A stretch of 64,000 bases of DNA from contig JAJVIK010000006.1 of the NCBI GenBank assembly GCA_022072055.1, positions 124,001 to 188,000 on the forward strand. Reading direction: 5' to 3'. The position numbers were made by a program, and so were the translations under genes. The notes beneath the pieces were generated by a model. It was not told where the DNA came from. It made no database searches and saw nothing but the letters and a program-made list of their open reading frames with translations. Source of the DNA: a bacterium (GTDB lineage Bacteria; Hinthialibacterota; Hinthialibacteria; OLB16). Positions 51,520 to 61,148 of the stretch are shown piece after piece; the first letter of the stretch is position 1, and the number at the start of each line of letters is the position of its first letter.

Positions 51520-53589
51520 TCAACGCTTTAACCCCTGTTCAGGCAGGGAGTTCCGATAGGAATCCGCGAACAGACCGATCTTCTCAAGGGGCAGCGGCTT
51601 GAAGCCGGTTGAGAGCGCGGGAGCGTTCGGCTTGAGGTGGAAGTCCAAGGCCTCAATGTCCACGAAGCCGGGGTCCCCCTCGGTCCAGTTGTCACGGAGA
51701 TCGACCACCTTGTCGGTGAGGCCATCAAGCAGGTCCAGCCACCTTCCCCCGAAAGAGATGTTGCGGAGGATCTTGTTCCCCTTGGCAAGCGCCGGTTCAT
51801 CTTCGTAGAGAGTCAAAAGCTCCGGGTAGCGCTCGCTGTAGGGCGGCTCCTTGTAGTTCATGTCGGCGAGACGGTCGGTGAGGGTGGTGGTCTCGCCGCT
51901 GAAGTAATTCTTGGCCCATCCGAGTCCCCGCGAGTCCACATGCACGGCAGGGGTGCATTCCACGAACACATTGTTCTCGACCAGGTTGTCGCGCCCGCCG
52001 CCGATCAAGACCGCGCGCCCCGCTTTGTAGCAGAGGTTCCCATACACCGTGGTCCCGCTGCTCCAATCATCCAGATAGACCGCCATGGCTTCGATAAACC
52101 CCTCGACCCCGGAAAGCCCGCCGAGGTGGTGAAAGAGGTTGAAGCGCACGATGTTTCCGCGTTGGGTCCAATCGCGGCCCATGTAAAAGGCCCCGACATC
52201 CCCCGTGTCCTGGCACACATGGTGAATTTCGTTGAGCTCAATCAAATGCTCGTTGCCGTGCAGCATGATCGCGTTGTGGGGCCCATCATGGATCAGGTTG
52301 TGCGCCACCCGGTCGCCCACTCCGGAGACCGAAACCGCGGGCCGATAGGTCGGGCACCAGCGGCTGTAGTGGTGGATGTGGTTGTTGACCACCTCGCTGT
52401 TGCCGGGGGTGAGTGTCTTGCGGTCGCCGGAGTTGATCGAAAAGCCGCCATCCCCCGTGTTCCAGACATCGCAGCTCGTGATGGTGTGGTTCGATCCCCC
52501 GGAAAAAGAGGCGGCGGAGTTGCCGATGTTCTTGAACGCACACCCCGCGAGACGAACATGATCCCCGTCGGTGACTGTCACCGCGGTTCCGCGATTGCCC
52601 TGGAGGGTCACTTTTTCAATCGAGATGTGAGCTGCGTTTTCCAGGACCAGAAGCTTCTCGGTGAGGGATACAAACGCCTCCCCGGCCTCAATCGGGGAGG
52701 GTGGCCAGAAATAGAGGGTCCCGGTGGAGCGCTCCAGATACCACTCGCCTGCTTGGTCGATCTCCTCCAAGAGATTCAGGGCGCGAAAGCGCTTGCCTTT
52801 CTTGTACCCGTAGACCCCATGCGGCTCGACCGTGGCGATCTCTTTCTTCGCGGTGTCGATGGCGCCGACCTTCACATAGGAGTCGGCCCAGTCCCAGGTC
52901 CAGTAGCCGTGAATCCAAGGGTCGGTGGCGCTCTTCCAGCGCTCGGGGCGGTCCCCTTCATAGAGGAACTTTCCGCTCGTGGCGCCGTCGGGAACATCGG
53001 CGATCTTCACCCAGCCCTCGTTCGGCCAGCGCGCGAGGGTCATCGGCTCATCGTTGAAGAACAGCTCCAGCCCAGCCGGATGAATCGGCTGCCCAAAGCC
53101 GCGGGACTTGAGCTCCCCATAGTCCGTGATTCCCTGCTCCTTGAGGTTGGTTTCAAGAACCTGCCCCCGCGCCTCTTCGGGAAGACGGTCGAGAACGGAC
53201 GGATCGGTGGTTACTCGAAAACCCCGAATCCGTTTCGCGCCGGTGAGGATCGCCCGTTGCCCGGGGTGGGACTTGATCCGGATGGGTGAATCCTCACTCC
53301 CGCTCTCGGATGCGCCGAACACCACCGCTTCGGCGAGAAAGTGTTCGCCACCCATGAGCCAGAGGAGGCGCTCCCCCTTGCGCGCGGTTGGGTCGGATTG
53401 AAGTTGACGAACCTCATCACGGGCCCGCGCGAGGGTGGCGAAGGGGCCGTTGGTCCTGGCCGGGTATGGGCTGGAAATCTTGCCGCTCCAGGCATCGTTG
53501 CCCGATGGGGAGATGAAAAACTCGTAGGGGGCGGAAACGGCCGGCGAAATAACCAAGAGGAGGGCGGGAAGAAGTGCGACGGCTTTCAT
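51520..53589 (-). CDS. Large secreted parallel beta-helix protein
   Basis: 689 residues from the ATG at 53589 (GGAGG 7-11 bp upstream). Sec signal AVALLPALLLVISPAVSA, then the start YEFFISPSGNDAWSGKISSPYP (partly shown) typical of DUF1565-type beta-helix proteins. A domain with GGEHFLAEAVVFGA and long helix runs (HISIEKVTLQGNRGTAVTV, HTITSCDVWNTGDGGFSI, AHNLIHDGPHNAIMLHGN) follows; conserved His/Asp near HLIELNEIHHVCQDTGDVGAF could bind metal. Possibly a polysaccharide lyase or epimerase. Not closely related to the three tandem beta-helix proteins at 33-38.6 kb. Confidence 0.78.
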   Translation of the reverse strand: MKAVALLPALLLVISPAVSAPYEFFISPSGNDAWSGKISSPYPARTNGPFATLARARDEVRQLQSDPTARKGERLLWLMGGEHFLAEAVVFGASESGSEDSPIRIKSHPGQRAILTGAKRIRGFRVTTDPSVLDRLPEEARGQVLETNLKEQGITDYGELKSRGFGQPIHPAGLELFFNDEPMTLARWPNEGWVKIADVPDGATSGKFLYEGDRPERWKSATDPWIHGYWTWDWADSYVKVGAIDTAKKEIATVEPHGVYGYKKGKRFRALNLLEEIDQAGEWYLERSTGTLYFWPPSPIEAGEAFVSLTEKLLVLENAAHISIEKVTLQGNRGTAVTVTDGDHVRLAGCAFKNIGNSAASFSGGSNHTITSCDVWNTGDGGFSINSGDRKTLTPGNSEVVNNHIHHYSRWCPTYRPAVSVSGVGDRVAHNLIHDGPHNAIMLHGNEHLIELNEIHHVCQDTGDVGAFYMGRDWTQRGNIVRFNLFHHLGGLSGVEGFIEAMAVYLDDWSSGTTVYGNLCYKAGRAVLIGGGRDNLVENNVFVECTPAVHVDSRGLGWAKNYFSGETTTLTDRLADMNYKEPPYSERYPELLTLYEDEPALAKGNKILRNISFGGRWLDLLDGLTDKVVDLRDNWTEGDPGFVDIEALDFHLKPNAPALSTGFKPLPLEKIGLFADSYRNSLPEQGLKR

Positions 53590-53696
53590 GAGAGGGACCT
53601 CCGGCGACTGGGGTGGATCTCGGACTGGTGGGAGGATATCGGAATGTGTCGGAAAACGGAAACCGTGCCTCCCCACGGATGTTGCCGGCGCGAGTC

Positions 53697-56027
53697 TCAG
53701 GCCGGTTCGAGTCGCGCGTATTTTTGGATCAGGGTCTTCGGGCCGACGATTTTGAAGTCCACGGTCACCCGCCAGGTCGGCTCCTCCCCCTCGACCGAGA
53801 GGACCCTGCCGATCCCGAAAGTCCGGTGGCGGACCTGTTTACCCGGATGGAGAAACGCGGGCGCCTCGCGCGAGCCGCGCGGCGGCTTGGGTGGCGCGCT
53901 TGCGGGAACCGCCCCCGGCGGAGAAGTCACGGTTCTTGGCGCGCCCATGCCTCGCGGAGGTCGGTTTGAAAACCGCCCGCGGGTGGCCCAATTCCCAATT
54001 TGGCTGTGTGTCCTCGATCCCGAGGCCGAAGTTTCCCGGCGGCCCCACCCCAAAGATTGGGTAAGAGCCTCGGGGATTTCCGCGAGGAATCGTGAAGGCG
54101 CGCTGGCTCCCATGCTGCCGTAAATCTTGCGGGAAAAGGCGTGGCTCAGGACCAAGCGGTCCTTGGCGCGGGTCATCCCGACATAGCAAAGCCGCCGCTC
54201 CTCCTCCAGCTCCTCCGCGCCTTGGGAGGACTGCGCGTGCGGGAACAGCCCTTCCTCCATGCCGGTCATGAACACGCGTTTGAACTCCAGCCCTTTGGCG
54301 GCATGAAGGGTCATCAGGGAAACCGCCTCGCGCGGCCCTTCCTCCTCCTCGCTGTCGGCCTCCAAGGTCACCCGTTCGAGAAACACCTCCAGCTTTCGTG
54401 CTCGAGAAAGGGCCTGTTCGCCGCCGCCGTTCTCCCAGGGTCGGGCGACCTCGAAGGTGATCGAGCTCTCCGCCGCGATGAGCGCGGTCACCAACTCGTG
54501 CACATTCTCGATTCGCGAATCCGCTTTGGCCTCTTCCTCCTTGCGGAGCGCATCCTCGAACTCGGTCTCCTCGATGATGCGGCGGAGCGTGTCCGCGAGC
54601 GGGCGCTCCTCCAGGCCGACTGTCCAGCGGTTGATCCACAGGCACACGGCCTGAAGCTTTTGCGCTCCGCTCGCGCCGATCTCGGGGAAGTTCGCGGCAG
54701 CCTTGGCGGCCTCGAACAACGAGACCCGCAGCGCCCCCGCCTTGGCCTGCAATTGGCGTAGGGTGGTCTCTCCGATTCCCCGGCGCGGGTAGTTCACAAT
54801 TCGCAGGAACGCGAGGTCATCATGGGGCTGCACAAGCAGGCGAAGGTAAGACAGCAGGGTCTTGATCTCCTTCCGCTGGTAGAACGCCAAGCCCCCCACC
54901 ACCCGGTAGGGGATCTCCGCGCGGACCAACGCCTCCTCCAGGACACGGGACTGCGCGTTGGTCCGGTAAAGCACCGAGATTTCCCGCGCGGGGACCTCCT
55001 CCCGGAGCGCTTCCGCGATCAGCTCGGCCACGCGCCGCGCCTCGTCTTCTTCGTTTTCGACCGACAGCAGTCCCACGGGCGCCCCTTCCTCCCGTTCGGT
55101 GAAGAGCTCCTTGCCGTGACGGTCCCTGTTGTTGGAGATGACAGCCTGCGCGGCCTTGATGATCTGGGTGGTCGAGCGGTAGTTGCGCTCCAGGCGGATG
55201 ATCCGCAGATCCGGATAGACCTTGGGGAGTTGCAGGATGTTTTCGAATTGCGCGCCGCGCCAGCGGTAGATCGACTGATCATCATCCCCCACCACGCACA
55301 AGTCTCGACGCGGCTCCGCCAGGATCTTGGTGAGCGAATCCTGCGGCTCGTTCGTGTCCTGGTACTCATCCACGATGACATGCTCGAACTGGTTCTGATA
55401 TTGGCCCTTGAGGTCTTCGTGCTCGGTGAACAGGCGCAGGGCGTTCAGCAGCAGATCGTCGAAATCCATCGCCCCGGCATCCTTGAGGGCGGCGAGATAG
55501 CGTTCATAGATCTCCGCCAGGTGCGAGTCCTCGGCCTTGCGACCCCGCGCAGCCATCATCTCCGGGGTGATCAGATGGTTCTTGGCATGGGAGATTCTCG
55601 ATTGGACCTTCGCGGGCTGCCATTTCTCGGAGTCCCAGTTGAGGTTCATCACCACCTTTCGGATCAGGCTGCGCTGCTCATCCGTGTCGTAGATGGTGAA
55701 CTCTCGGGGGTAGCCGAGACGGTCGGCGTGGCGCCGCAAGAGCCGCGCGCACATGGCGTGAAAGGTCCCGATCCAAAGCCCGCGCGAGCGCTCCCCCGCC
55801 ATCGCCGCGATCCGCTCAGTCATTTCACGGGCCGCCTTGTTCGTGAAGGTGACCGCCAAAATCCTCCCGGCGGGAACGCCTCGGTCCAGGATCAACCGCG
55901 CGATCCGGAAAGTGACCACGCGGGTCTTGCCGCTGCCCGCGCCGGCCAGCACAAGCAGGGGGGAGCCTTCATGGAGCACGGCCTCGCGTTGCGGGGGATT
56001 GAGGTCATCGAGGGGGACTTGATTCAT
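53697..56027 (-). CDS. UvrD/PcrA-type superfamily 1 DNA helicase
   Basis: 776 residues. Motifs in order: LNPPQREAV (Q motif), LAGAGSGKTRVVTFRI (Walker A), FTNKAAREMTERI, VDEYQDTNEPQ (Walker B), GDDDQSIYRWRGAQ, LERNYRST, VSLMTLHAAKGLEFKRVF and YVGMTRAKDRLVL. The C-terminus ends with the PcrA-like tail KQVRHRTFGIGRVL. It unwinds DNA 3'-5' in repair and replication restart. It lies 24 bp downstream of rsmE on the same strand. Confidence 0.95.
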   Translation of the reverse strand: MNQVPLDDLNPPQREAVLHEGSPLLVLAGAGSGKTRVVTFRIARLILDRGVPAGRILAVTFTNKAAREMTERIAAMAGERSRGLWIGTFHAMCARLLRRHADRLGYPREFTIYDTDEQRSLIRKVVMNLNWDSEKWQPAKVQSRISHAKNHLITPEMMAARGRKAEDSHLAEIYERYLAALKDAGAMDFDDLLLNALRLFTEHEDLKGQYQNQFEHVIVDEYQDTNEPQDSLTKILAEPRRDLCVVGDDDQSIYRWRGAQFENILQLPKVYPDLRIIRLERNYRSTTQIIKAAQAVISNNRDRHGKELFTEREEGAPVGLLSVENEEDEARRVAELIAEALREEVPAREISVLYRTNAQSRVLEEALVRAEIPYRVVGGLAFYQRKEIKTLLSYLRLLVQPHDDLAFLRIVNYPRRGIGETTLRQLQAKAGALRVSLFEAAKAAANFPEIGASGAQKLQAVCLWINRWTVGLEERPLADTLRRIIEETEFEDALRKEEEAKADSRIENVHELVTALIAAESSITFEVARPWENGGGEQALSRARKLEVFLERVTLEADSEEEEGPREAVSLMTLHAAKGLEFKRVFMTGMEEGLFPHAQSSQGAEELEEERRLCYVGMTRAKDRLVLSHAFSRKIYGSMGASAPSRFLAEIPEALTQSLGWGRRETSASGSRTHSQIGNWATRGRFSNRPPRGMGAPRTVTSPPGAVPASAPPKPPRGSREAPAFLHPGKQVRHRTFGIGRVLSVEGEEPTWRVTVDFKIVGPKTLIQKYARLEPA

Positions 56028-56051
56028 GTCCGGGCGACTATAGGGCGGCGC

Positions 56052-56804
56052 TCAAGGTGATTCCAGCAAGACGCTCGCCACCGCGCGCTCAATCAAGGCG
56101 ACAGCCACGATGGCCGCGAGCTCCGTTCTCAAGACGCGCGGGCCGATCCCCAGCGGATTGACCGAGTTCCCTTCAAACAAAGACCTTTCCCGGGCACTCC
56201 AGCCCCCCTCAGGCCCAATCAACACAGCTACTTCCTCATCCGGCCGGAAGCGAAGGGCCACCTCCAGCAAATCGCGCCCGCCGCGCTCCTCCAGAAAAAC
56301 CGCGCCGTTCCCACCCGGCGAAAGCGCCGCAAGCGCTTGCTCCAGGCCCGGAAGCACGTCCAGGATTTCCGGCGGTGTGCTCCTCCGCGATTGGCGGCAG
56401 GCCTCACGCGCGATCAAGTGGAGTCGTTCGGCGAGACGTGGATTCGAGCGCTGGGCCACGGAATGGTCTCCGACAAACGGGATGATCCGAGTCACCCCCA
56501 ACGCGGTGGTCGCCTCCACAATCTCCTCCAGCTTCTTCCCCTTGCCCACCGCGACCGCAAGGGTAATCGGCAGGGACGGCGCCGTGCGCGAAACAAGCCG
56601 CTCCCGCACGTGAAGGACCACGCTTTCCTCCCCAAAACCCTCCACTTCACACGCCAGCTCCACTTCCCCCTGACCGAATAGGACCACCTCCTGACCAGGC
56701 TGAAGGCGCAGCACATGCGCGAGGTAATGCCACTCCTCACGTCCCAGGGTGACACGCTCGCCTTGGACCTGGCCGGGGAAATAGATGCGGATCTGTCGCG
56801 GCAT
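56052..56804 (-). CDS. rsmE: 16S rRNA m3U1498 methyltransferase RsmE
   Basis: 250 residues from the ATG at 56804. N-terminal RNA-binding PUA-like part, then the SPOUT fold with AVAVGKGKKLEEIVEATTALGV, IGPEGGWSARER and the knot-end LGIGPRVLRTELAAIVAVALIE. It methylates U1498 of 16S rRNA. Ends 24 bp before the helicase gene; divergent from the metal/cobalamin importer. Confidence 0.93.
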   Translation of the reverse strand: MPRQIRIYFPGQVQGERVTLGREEWHYLAHVLRLQPGQEVVLFGQGEVELACEVEGFGEESVVLHVRERLVSRTAPSLPITLAVAVGKGKKLEEIVEATTALGVTRIIPFVGDHSVAQRSNPRLAERLHLIAREACRQSRRSTPPEILDVLPGLEQALAALSPGGNGAVFLEERGGRDLLEVALRFRPDEEVAVLIGPEGGWSARERSLFEGNSVNPLGIGPRVLRTELAAIVAVALIERAVASVLLESP

Positions 56805-56902
56805 GGCGCTGGAATGGTCCCCTCGGATCACCCCTCCTCTCAGAGTAACCTACCAAGTATCCTCAGAGCGACCAAGCGGAAGGCATTTCTCCGCCCACTT
56901 CC

Positions 56903-57778
56903 ATGATCCCTGTTCGCCTTCATCGAATCGCATTCGCGCTCTTGATCTTGCACCAGAGCGCGCTTTCCGCGAGCGCCACGCCCCCCACACGAGCCCTTTC
57001 GCAGGTCCCCAGCATTACCGAAATCCTCTTCGCGCTCGACCTGGATGACCGCATCGTCGGGGTATCCACCTTCTGCCGGTTTCCACCCGAAGCCCTCCAG
57101 AAGCCCAAGATCGGGGGACTGCACGACAGCGACCTGGAGCGGATCCTGGCCCTTCAGCCGGACTGGGCGGCGCTGTTCCACGGGCAGAGCAAAATCGGGG
57201 ATGTCCTCACCGCGCGCGGCTGCCGGGTGGACTACATCGACGCCGAAACCATCGCGGATGTCTACGCCACAATCCGTCGAGTGGGAGAGGTTTTCGAGGT
57301 TCCGGAGCGAGCCGACAAGCTGATCGAATCCATGAGCCGCGAGATCCGCCATTTCCGGGATGCCATGCGGGGGATTCCGCGTAAACGGGTCCTCTACGTG
57401 GTCGGGCGCGAACCCGGCGCGCTTAAGAACCTCTATGGCGCGGGCCGTGACAACTTCCTCTCGGAGATGATCGAGATCGCGGGCGGGACCAACTGTGTGG
57501 AGGGTTCGCTGGGTCGTTACCCCGTGCTCTCCCGGGAATCGATCCTCACCAGCAATCCCGAGGTCATTTTGGACGCCGGCGCGACGGAGTCCGAGAAGTC
57601 GGCTCAATCCATGCCCCCGGAATGGGAAATCCTGGCGACTGTCCGCGCGGTCAAGGACAGGCGGGTCATCCCCATCGATGACCCCCATCTCACCATCCCT
57701 GGCCCCTCCATCCCGGAATCGATTCGCAAGCTCGTTGCCCTCATCCACGGCCCGGAGGCGCTCCAGCGAATTCCATGA
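56903..57778 (+). CDS. BtuF/FhuD-like ABC transporter substrate-binding protein
   Basis: 291 residues with a Sec signal (RIAFALLILHQSALSASA). Typical of the periplasmic-binding-protein-like class for cobalamin and siderophore import: VPSITEILFALDLDDRIVGVS, RILALQPDWAAL, RGCRVDYIDAETIADVYATIR (partly shown) and SLGRYPVLSRESILTSNPEVIL. It captures its ligand in the periplasm. Cobalamin or iron complex cannot be told apart from sequence. No riboswitch precedes it. Overlaps the ATPase gene by ATGA. Confidence 0.82.
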   Translation: MIPVRLHRIAFALLILHQSALSASATPPTRALSQVPSITEILFALDLDDRIVGVSTFCRFPPEALQKPKIGGLHDSDLERILALQPDWAALFHGQSKIGDVLTARGCRVDYIDAETIADVYATIRRVGEVFEVPERADKLIESMSREIRHFRDAMRGIPRKRVLYVVGREPGALKNLYGAGRDNFLSEMIEIAGGTNCVEGSLGRYPVLSRESILTSNPEVILDAGATESEKSAQSMPPEWEILATVRAVKDRRVIPIDDPHLTIPGPSIPESIRKLVALIHGPEALQRIP

Positions 57779-58563
57779 GCCAGGATGCCTGTTTCAGCTT
57801 GAGGGATGCCTCCTTCGCGTACCATCGGGACAAGAACGCGCTGGAGCGTGTCACGGCGGATTTCGTCCGCGGGGAATTCCATGCCCTGATCGGCCCGAAC
57901 GGGGCGGGGAAGTCCACCCTGCTCGGGCTCCTGTCCGGGAGGCTCGCGCCCACTGCCGGGGAGGTCTTTTTCCGGGGCAAACCCGTGGCGGATTGGCCTC
58001 GGAGGGAATTCGCTCGCCAAGTGGCGGTGGTCCCCCAACGGGAGGAAAGCCTTTTCGATTTTACCGTGCGCGAGGTGGTCCTGATGGGGCGCTTCCCCTT
58101 TCAACGGGGTCCTTTCGCCCTGGAAACCGCAAGCGATCACGAGGTCGTTCAACAAGCGCTCGAAGAGACCGACCTTGTGGGCCTCGCGGACCGTCCCATC
58201 GGCTCGCTTTCAGGCGGTGAAAGGCAACGCAGCCTGGTGGCGCGCGCGCTCGCGCAAGAACCTTCCGTGCTGCTGCTCGATGAGCCGAACAGCGCCCTCG
58301 ATCCCCGCCATCAGCACTCGATCCTGGACCTCATGCGGCGCCTTAACCGAGACCTGGGACGCACGATCCTGTTTGTCACCCACGACCTCTCGCTCGCCGG
58401 CGCGTTCAGCCGCTTCACCTGGGTGTTGAACTCGGGCCGCGTCGTGCATCAGGGCCCCACCGAATCGATCATCGAGTCCGACTTGCTCAGCCGGGTTTAC
58501 CAGACCGGAATCGCCGTGGAGCGGCGCGGGGATGGGGCGGTGCTGGTGGGGTTGCTGCCATGA
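57775..58563 (+). CDS. BtuD/FhuC-like ABC transporter ATPase
   Basis: 262 residues. Walker A GPNGAGKSTLLGLLSGR, Q-loop PQREESLFDFTVREVVLMGR (typical of the iron/cobalamin group), signature GSLSGGERQRSLVARAL, Walker B VLLLDEPNSALD and His switch FVTHDLSLA. It powers uptake through the FecCD-type permease. Overlaps both neighbours by ATGA. Confidence 0.9.
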   Translation: MSQDACFSLRDASFAYHRDKNALERVTADFVRGEFHALIGPNGAGKSTLLGLLSGRLAPTAGEVFFRGKPVADWPRREFARQVAVVPQREESLFDFTVREVVLMGRFPFQRGPFALETASDHEVVQQALEETDLVGLADRPIGSLSGGERQRSLVARALAQEPSVLLLDEPNSALDPRHQHSILDLMRRLNRDLGRTILFVTHDLSLAGAFSRFTWVLNSGRVVHQGPTESIIESDLLSRVYQTGIAVERRGDGAVLVGLLP

Positions 58564-59564
58564 CGGCAAGGATTCCGCGGTCGCTCGCGCTGGCGGGTTT
58601 GGCGGGGATCCTTCTTGCCACCCTGCTCGCCTGTCCGTTGTTTGGTCCGAAGGGTTCCACGCTCCGGTTGGAAAAGGTCTTTGACCGGACCATTCCTTAC
58701 GATCAGAACATCGATGCGGTGATCTTCATGACCACCCGTCTCCCGCGCGTGTTGTTCGGCGCGGTGGTCGGATTCGGGCTGGCCATCGCGGGGGCGGTGT
58801 TTCAAGCGCTCCTGAGAAATGATCTCGCCACCCCCTACACCCTCGGCCTTTCCGGCGGCGCCTCGCTCGGCGCGCTGCTCGCCATGCATCTTGGGCAAAC
58901 CGTGCTCCACCCTTCGATCCTGGTCCCGCTCGGCTCGTTTCTGGGGGCCATTGGGGTGGTGACCTTTGTCGGCATTCTCGCGCGGCGAAGAAGCGCCGGG
59001 TTCTCTACCGCCACGCTCCTGCTGGCCGGGGTGACCCTCAACCTCTTTTTTGGAGCGTTCATCCTCCTGCTGCAATACCTGGCCGACCCCTACCAGACCG
59101 TGAAAATGATCCGCTGGATGATGGGGGGAGTGGATGAGGCCCGCATCCAGGTGCCGCTCTTTCTGGCCGCGCCGGTGCTGGCGTGCGGCGCGGGCCTGAC
59201 CGCGCTCGGCAGGACCCTCGATCTGCTTTCGCTGGGAGAGGATGCCGCGCACCATCTCGGTGTGGATGTGGCGCGCGTCCGCTGGACCGCGCTGATCCTG
59301 TCGGGTTTGATGACCTCGCTGTTGGTGGCGTATTCCGGACCGATCGGATTCGTGGGATTGATTGTTCCCCACACGCTGCGGCTCTTGATCGGGCCGGGGC
59401 ACCGCTTTCTCTTGCCCGCCTCGGGGTTGGTCGGCGCGGCGTTTCTGGTCTGGTGTGACACCGGCGCTCGGACCCTGTTTGAAGGGGTGGAGATCCCGGT
59501 TGGGGTGGTGACCGCCTTTCTCGGCGGCCCATTCTTTCTGATGATTCTGCTGCGGAAAAAGTGA
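58560..59564 (+). CDS. BtuC/FecCD-type ABC transporter permease
   Basis: 334 residues, about ten transmembrane helices. Family motifs: TRLPRVLFGAVVGFGLAIAGAVFQALLRNDLATPYTLG (partly shown), GGASLGALLAMHL, and the coupling-loop region GFVGLIVPHTLRLLIGPGHR. Order F-D-C is compact with ATGA overlaps on both sides. Ends 3 bp from the convergent ceramidase-like gene. Confidence 0.9.
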   Translation: MTARIPRSLALAGLAGILLATLLACPLFGPKGSTLRLEKVFDRTIPYDQNIDAVIFMTTRLPRVLFGAVVGFGLAIAGAVFQALLRNDLATPYTLGLSGGASLGALLAMHLGQTVLHPSILVPLGSFLGAIGVVTFVGILARRRSAGFSTATLLLAGVTLNLFFGAFILLLQYLADPYQTVKMIRWMMGGVDEARIQVPLFLAAPVLACGAGLTALGRTLDLLSLGEDAAHHLGVDVARVRWTALILSGLMTSLLVAYSGPIGFVGLIVPHTLRLLIGPGHRFLLPASGLVGAAFLVWCDTGARTLFEGVEIPVGVVTAFLGGPFFLMILLRKK

Positions 59565-59567
59565 CTC

Positions 59568-61139
59568 TTATTCCCCGTGCGCGCGGGCGAGTAGCGCGAG
59601 GGCCTCGCGATGGACCGCCGCGGCGGCATCCGGACCGGGGGAATTCACCTCGCCATACTGGGCCTTCTTTTTGCCGTACGCAAACGGCGGTTTCACATCC
59701 CACTGGCTCTTCGGCACAAAATAGCCGAGCTCATCATTGGCCAGTCCCACGATCAGATTGAGCTTGCCGGTCATCTTGGAGCGCAGCGGCGGAACCTCCA
59801 CCGGCGCGCAGGCGAAGTCCGCCCCTTCCGGGGCCTCGACCCCACCGTTGCCGATTTCCGGATAGAGCTCGCCCGGCACGGTCAGAATCTCCATCTCGCC
59901 AATCCGAATCACATTGACCTCGGAGCGTCCATGCCCCCAGAACCAGCCCGGATGCACCAACCCCAGGAATCCCGCGAGGTGCATGAGTCCGGACATCGGC
60001 ACGAAGATGGTTTTGGCCGCCACGGACACCTTCTGATCCTCCATCCTCCACGCCGTGTCGCCCTGAAGCGTGTTGACCGAAAGCACCGCGAGGTTCTCTC
60101 CGAGCGCCTGGGCTTTCTCAAAAGAGCCTTCGCGGAAACTCTGCTGTCCGTCGCGATGGGGGACGGTGGTGTGGAGCTGGGTCATCAATCCCCCCACTTG
60201 CCCTTGGAAATAAAGGCACGCCCCGCCCAGCGCGGCGCATCCGTTCGGGTCCGGGACTCCCTTTTCGACTCCTTCGCGCCAGTAGTGGGCAAAATCCGAG
60301 GTGAGCAGGCCGTTCCTCGAGGCAAGGGTCTCCACATGATTGCCCCATTCGAGCATCGTGGCCACCGTCTCATCCGTCCCCTTGCGGATGAACCGCGCGC
60401 AACACAGGGTGTTGTCGTAAACCAGAGGGAGACGGCTGTCATCCACGAAACCCTCGACCGGAACCTCGGTCTGAGCCAGGACCGTGTCCACCGGCGCGAG
60501 CTTGGAAACCGCCTCGATGATCGCCTCGACACAGCGCCCCTTGACCAGCTCCAAGTATCCGTGATCGAAGTAATCCCAGATCACCGAATAGGACCAGATC
60601 CCCATGGTGTCCGGGGCCTCGTGATTGTGGGTGCAGGAAAACATCACATGGTCGATCCCCAGGGAGGGAGAGAGACGTTTGCGGATGTTGATGAAGGCCT
60701 CGTGGAAGATCCCGATGCTGTCGAGGGTGACCAGGACCACGGTCACCCCATTATTGCGAAAGGCGATGGCGCGCGCCCAAAGGGGGTCATGGATCCCCTG
60801 GGCGGGGCGGTTGTTGCCGAAGCCGGCGATCCACACGGCGTCAAAACGACCGTTTCCGTTTCGGTCGCTGTAGGTGTCCCCTTTCTCAAGATCATATTCG
60901 GCGTCCCCATCCGCGTCCGTCCAGGTGTCATACTTGGACAGGTCCGGCGTGATGTCCCGAAGACCGACTCCGACCTCGAGGTTGCCAACTTCCACCTTTT
61001 CACCCGGCTTGGGTTTCAGCAGATCGACCCGATAGAATCGGTAGGGTCCCCAGGCTCGGTGAACGAGGAAAAAAACGACAAGAAGGACCAGCACCGCGAG
61101 TGTGGATAGGATGGGGTGTCTACGGCACGCTGGAATCAT
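59568..61139 (-). CDS. Neutral/alkaline ceramidase-like exported protein
   Basis: 523 residues with an N-terminal membrane helix (ILSTLAVLVLLVVFFLVH). It opens with VGVGLRDITPDL and shows the neutral/alkaline non-lysosomal ceramidase pattern: LVTLDSIGIF, FSCTHNHEAPDTMG (zinc site region), and PGELYPEIGNGG. An early insert (about 67-95) has two calcium-loop-like stretches, DADGDAEYD and DRNGNGRFD. Family members hydrolyse ceramides, but many bacterial homologues act on other substrates; role unknown. AGGAG lies 8 bp before the ATG, and the start is 9 bp after the TPR gene stop, so they are co-transcribed. Confidence 0.82.
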   Translation of the reverse strand: MIPACRRHPILSTLAVLVLLVVFFLVHRAWGPYRFYRVDLLKPKPGEKVEVGNLEVGVGLRDITPDLSKYDTWTDADGDAEYDLEKGDTYSDRNGNGRFDAVWIAGFGNNRPAQGIHDPLWARAIAFRNNGVTVVLVTLDSIGIFHEAFINIRKRLSPSLGIDHVMFSCTHNHEAPDTMGIWSYSVIWDYFDHGYLELVKGRCVEAIIEAVSKLAPVDTVLAQTEVPVEGFVDDSRLPLVYDNTLCCARFIRKGTDETVATMLEWGNHVETLASRNGLLTSDFAHYWREGVEKGVPDPNGCAALGGACLYFQGQVGGLMTQLHTTVPHRDGQQSFREGSFEKAQALGENLAVLSVNTLQGDTAWRMEDQKVSVAAKTIFVPMSGLMHLAGFLGLVHPGWFWGHGRSEVNVIRIGEMEILTVPGELYPEIGNGGVEAPEGADFACAPVEVPPLRSKMTGKLNLIVGLANDELGYFVPKSQWDVKPPFAYGKKKAQYGEVNSPGPDAAAAVHREALALLARAHGE

Positions 61140-61148
61140 CGGAGACTC

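Noticed and set aside
56805-56902. Cobalamin riboswitch upstream of the BtuF-like gene
   Set aside because: The divergent gap is only about 98 bp and has no B12-box-like sequence; too short for the aptamer.
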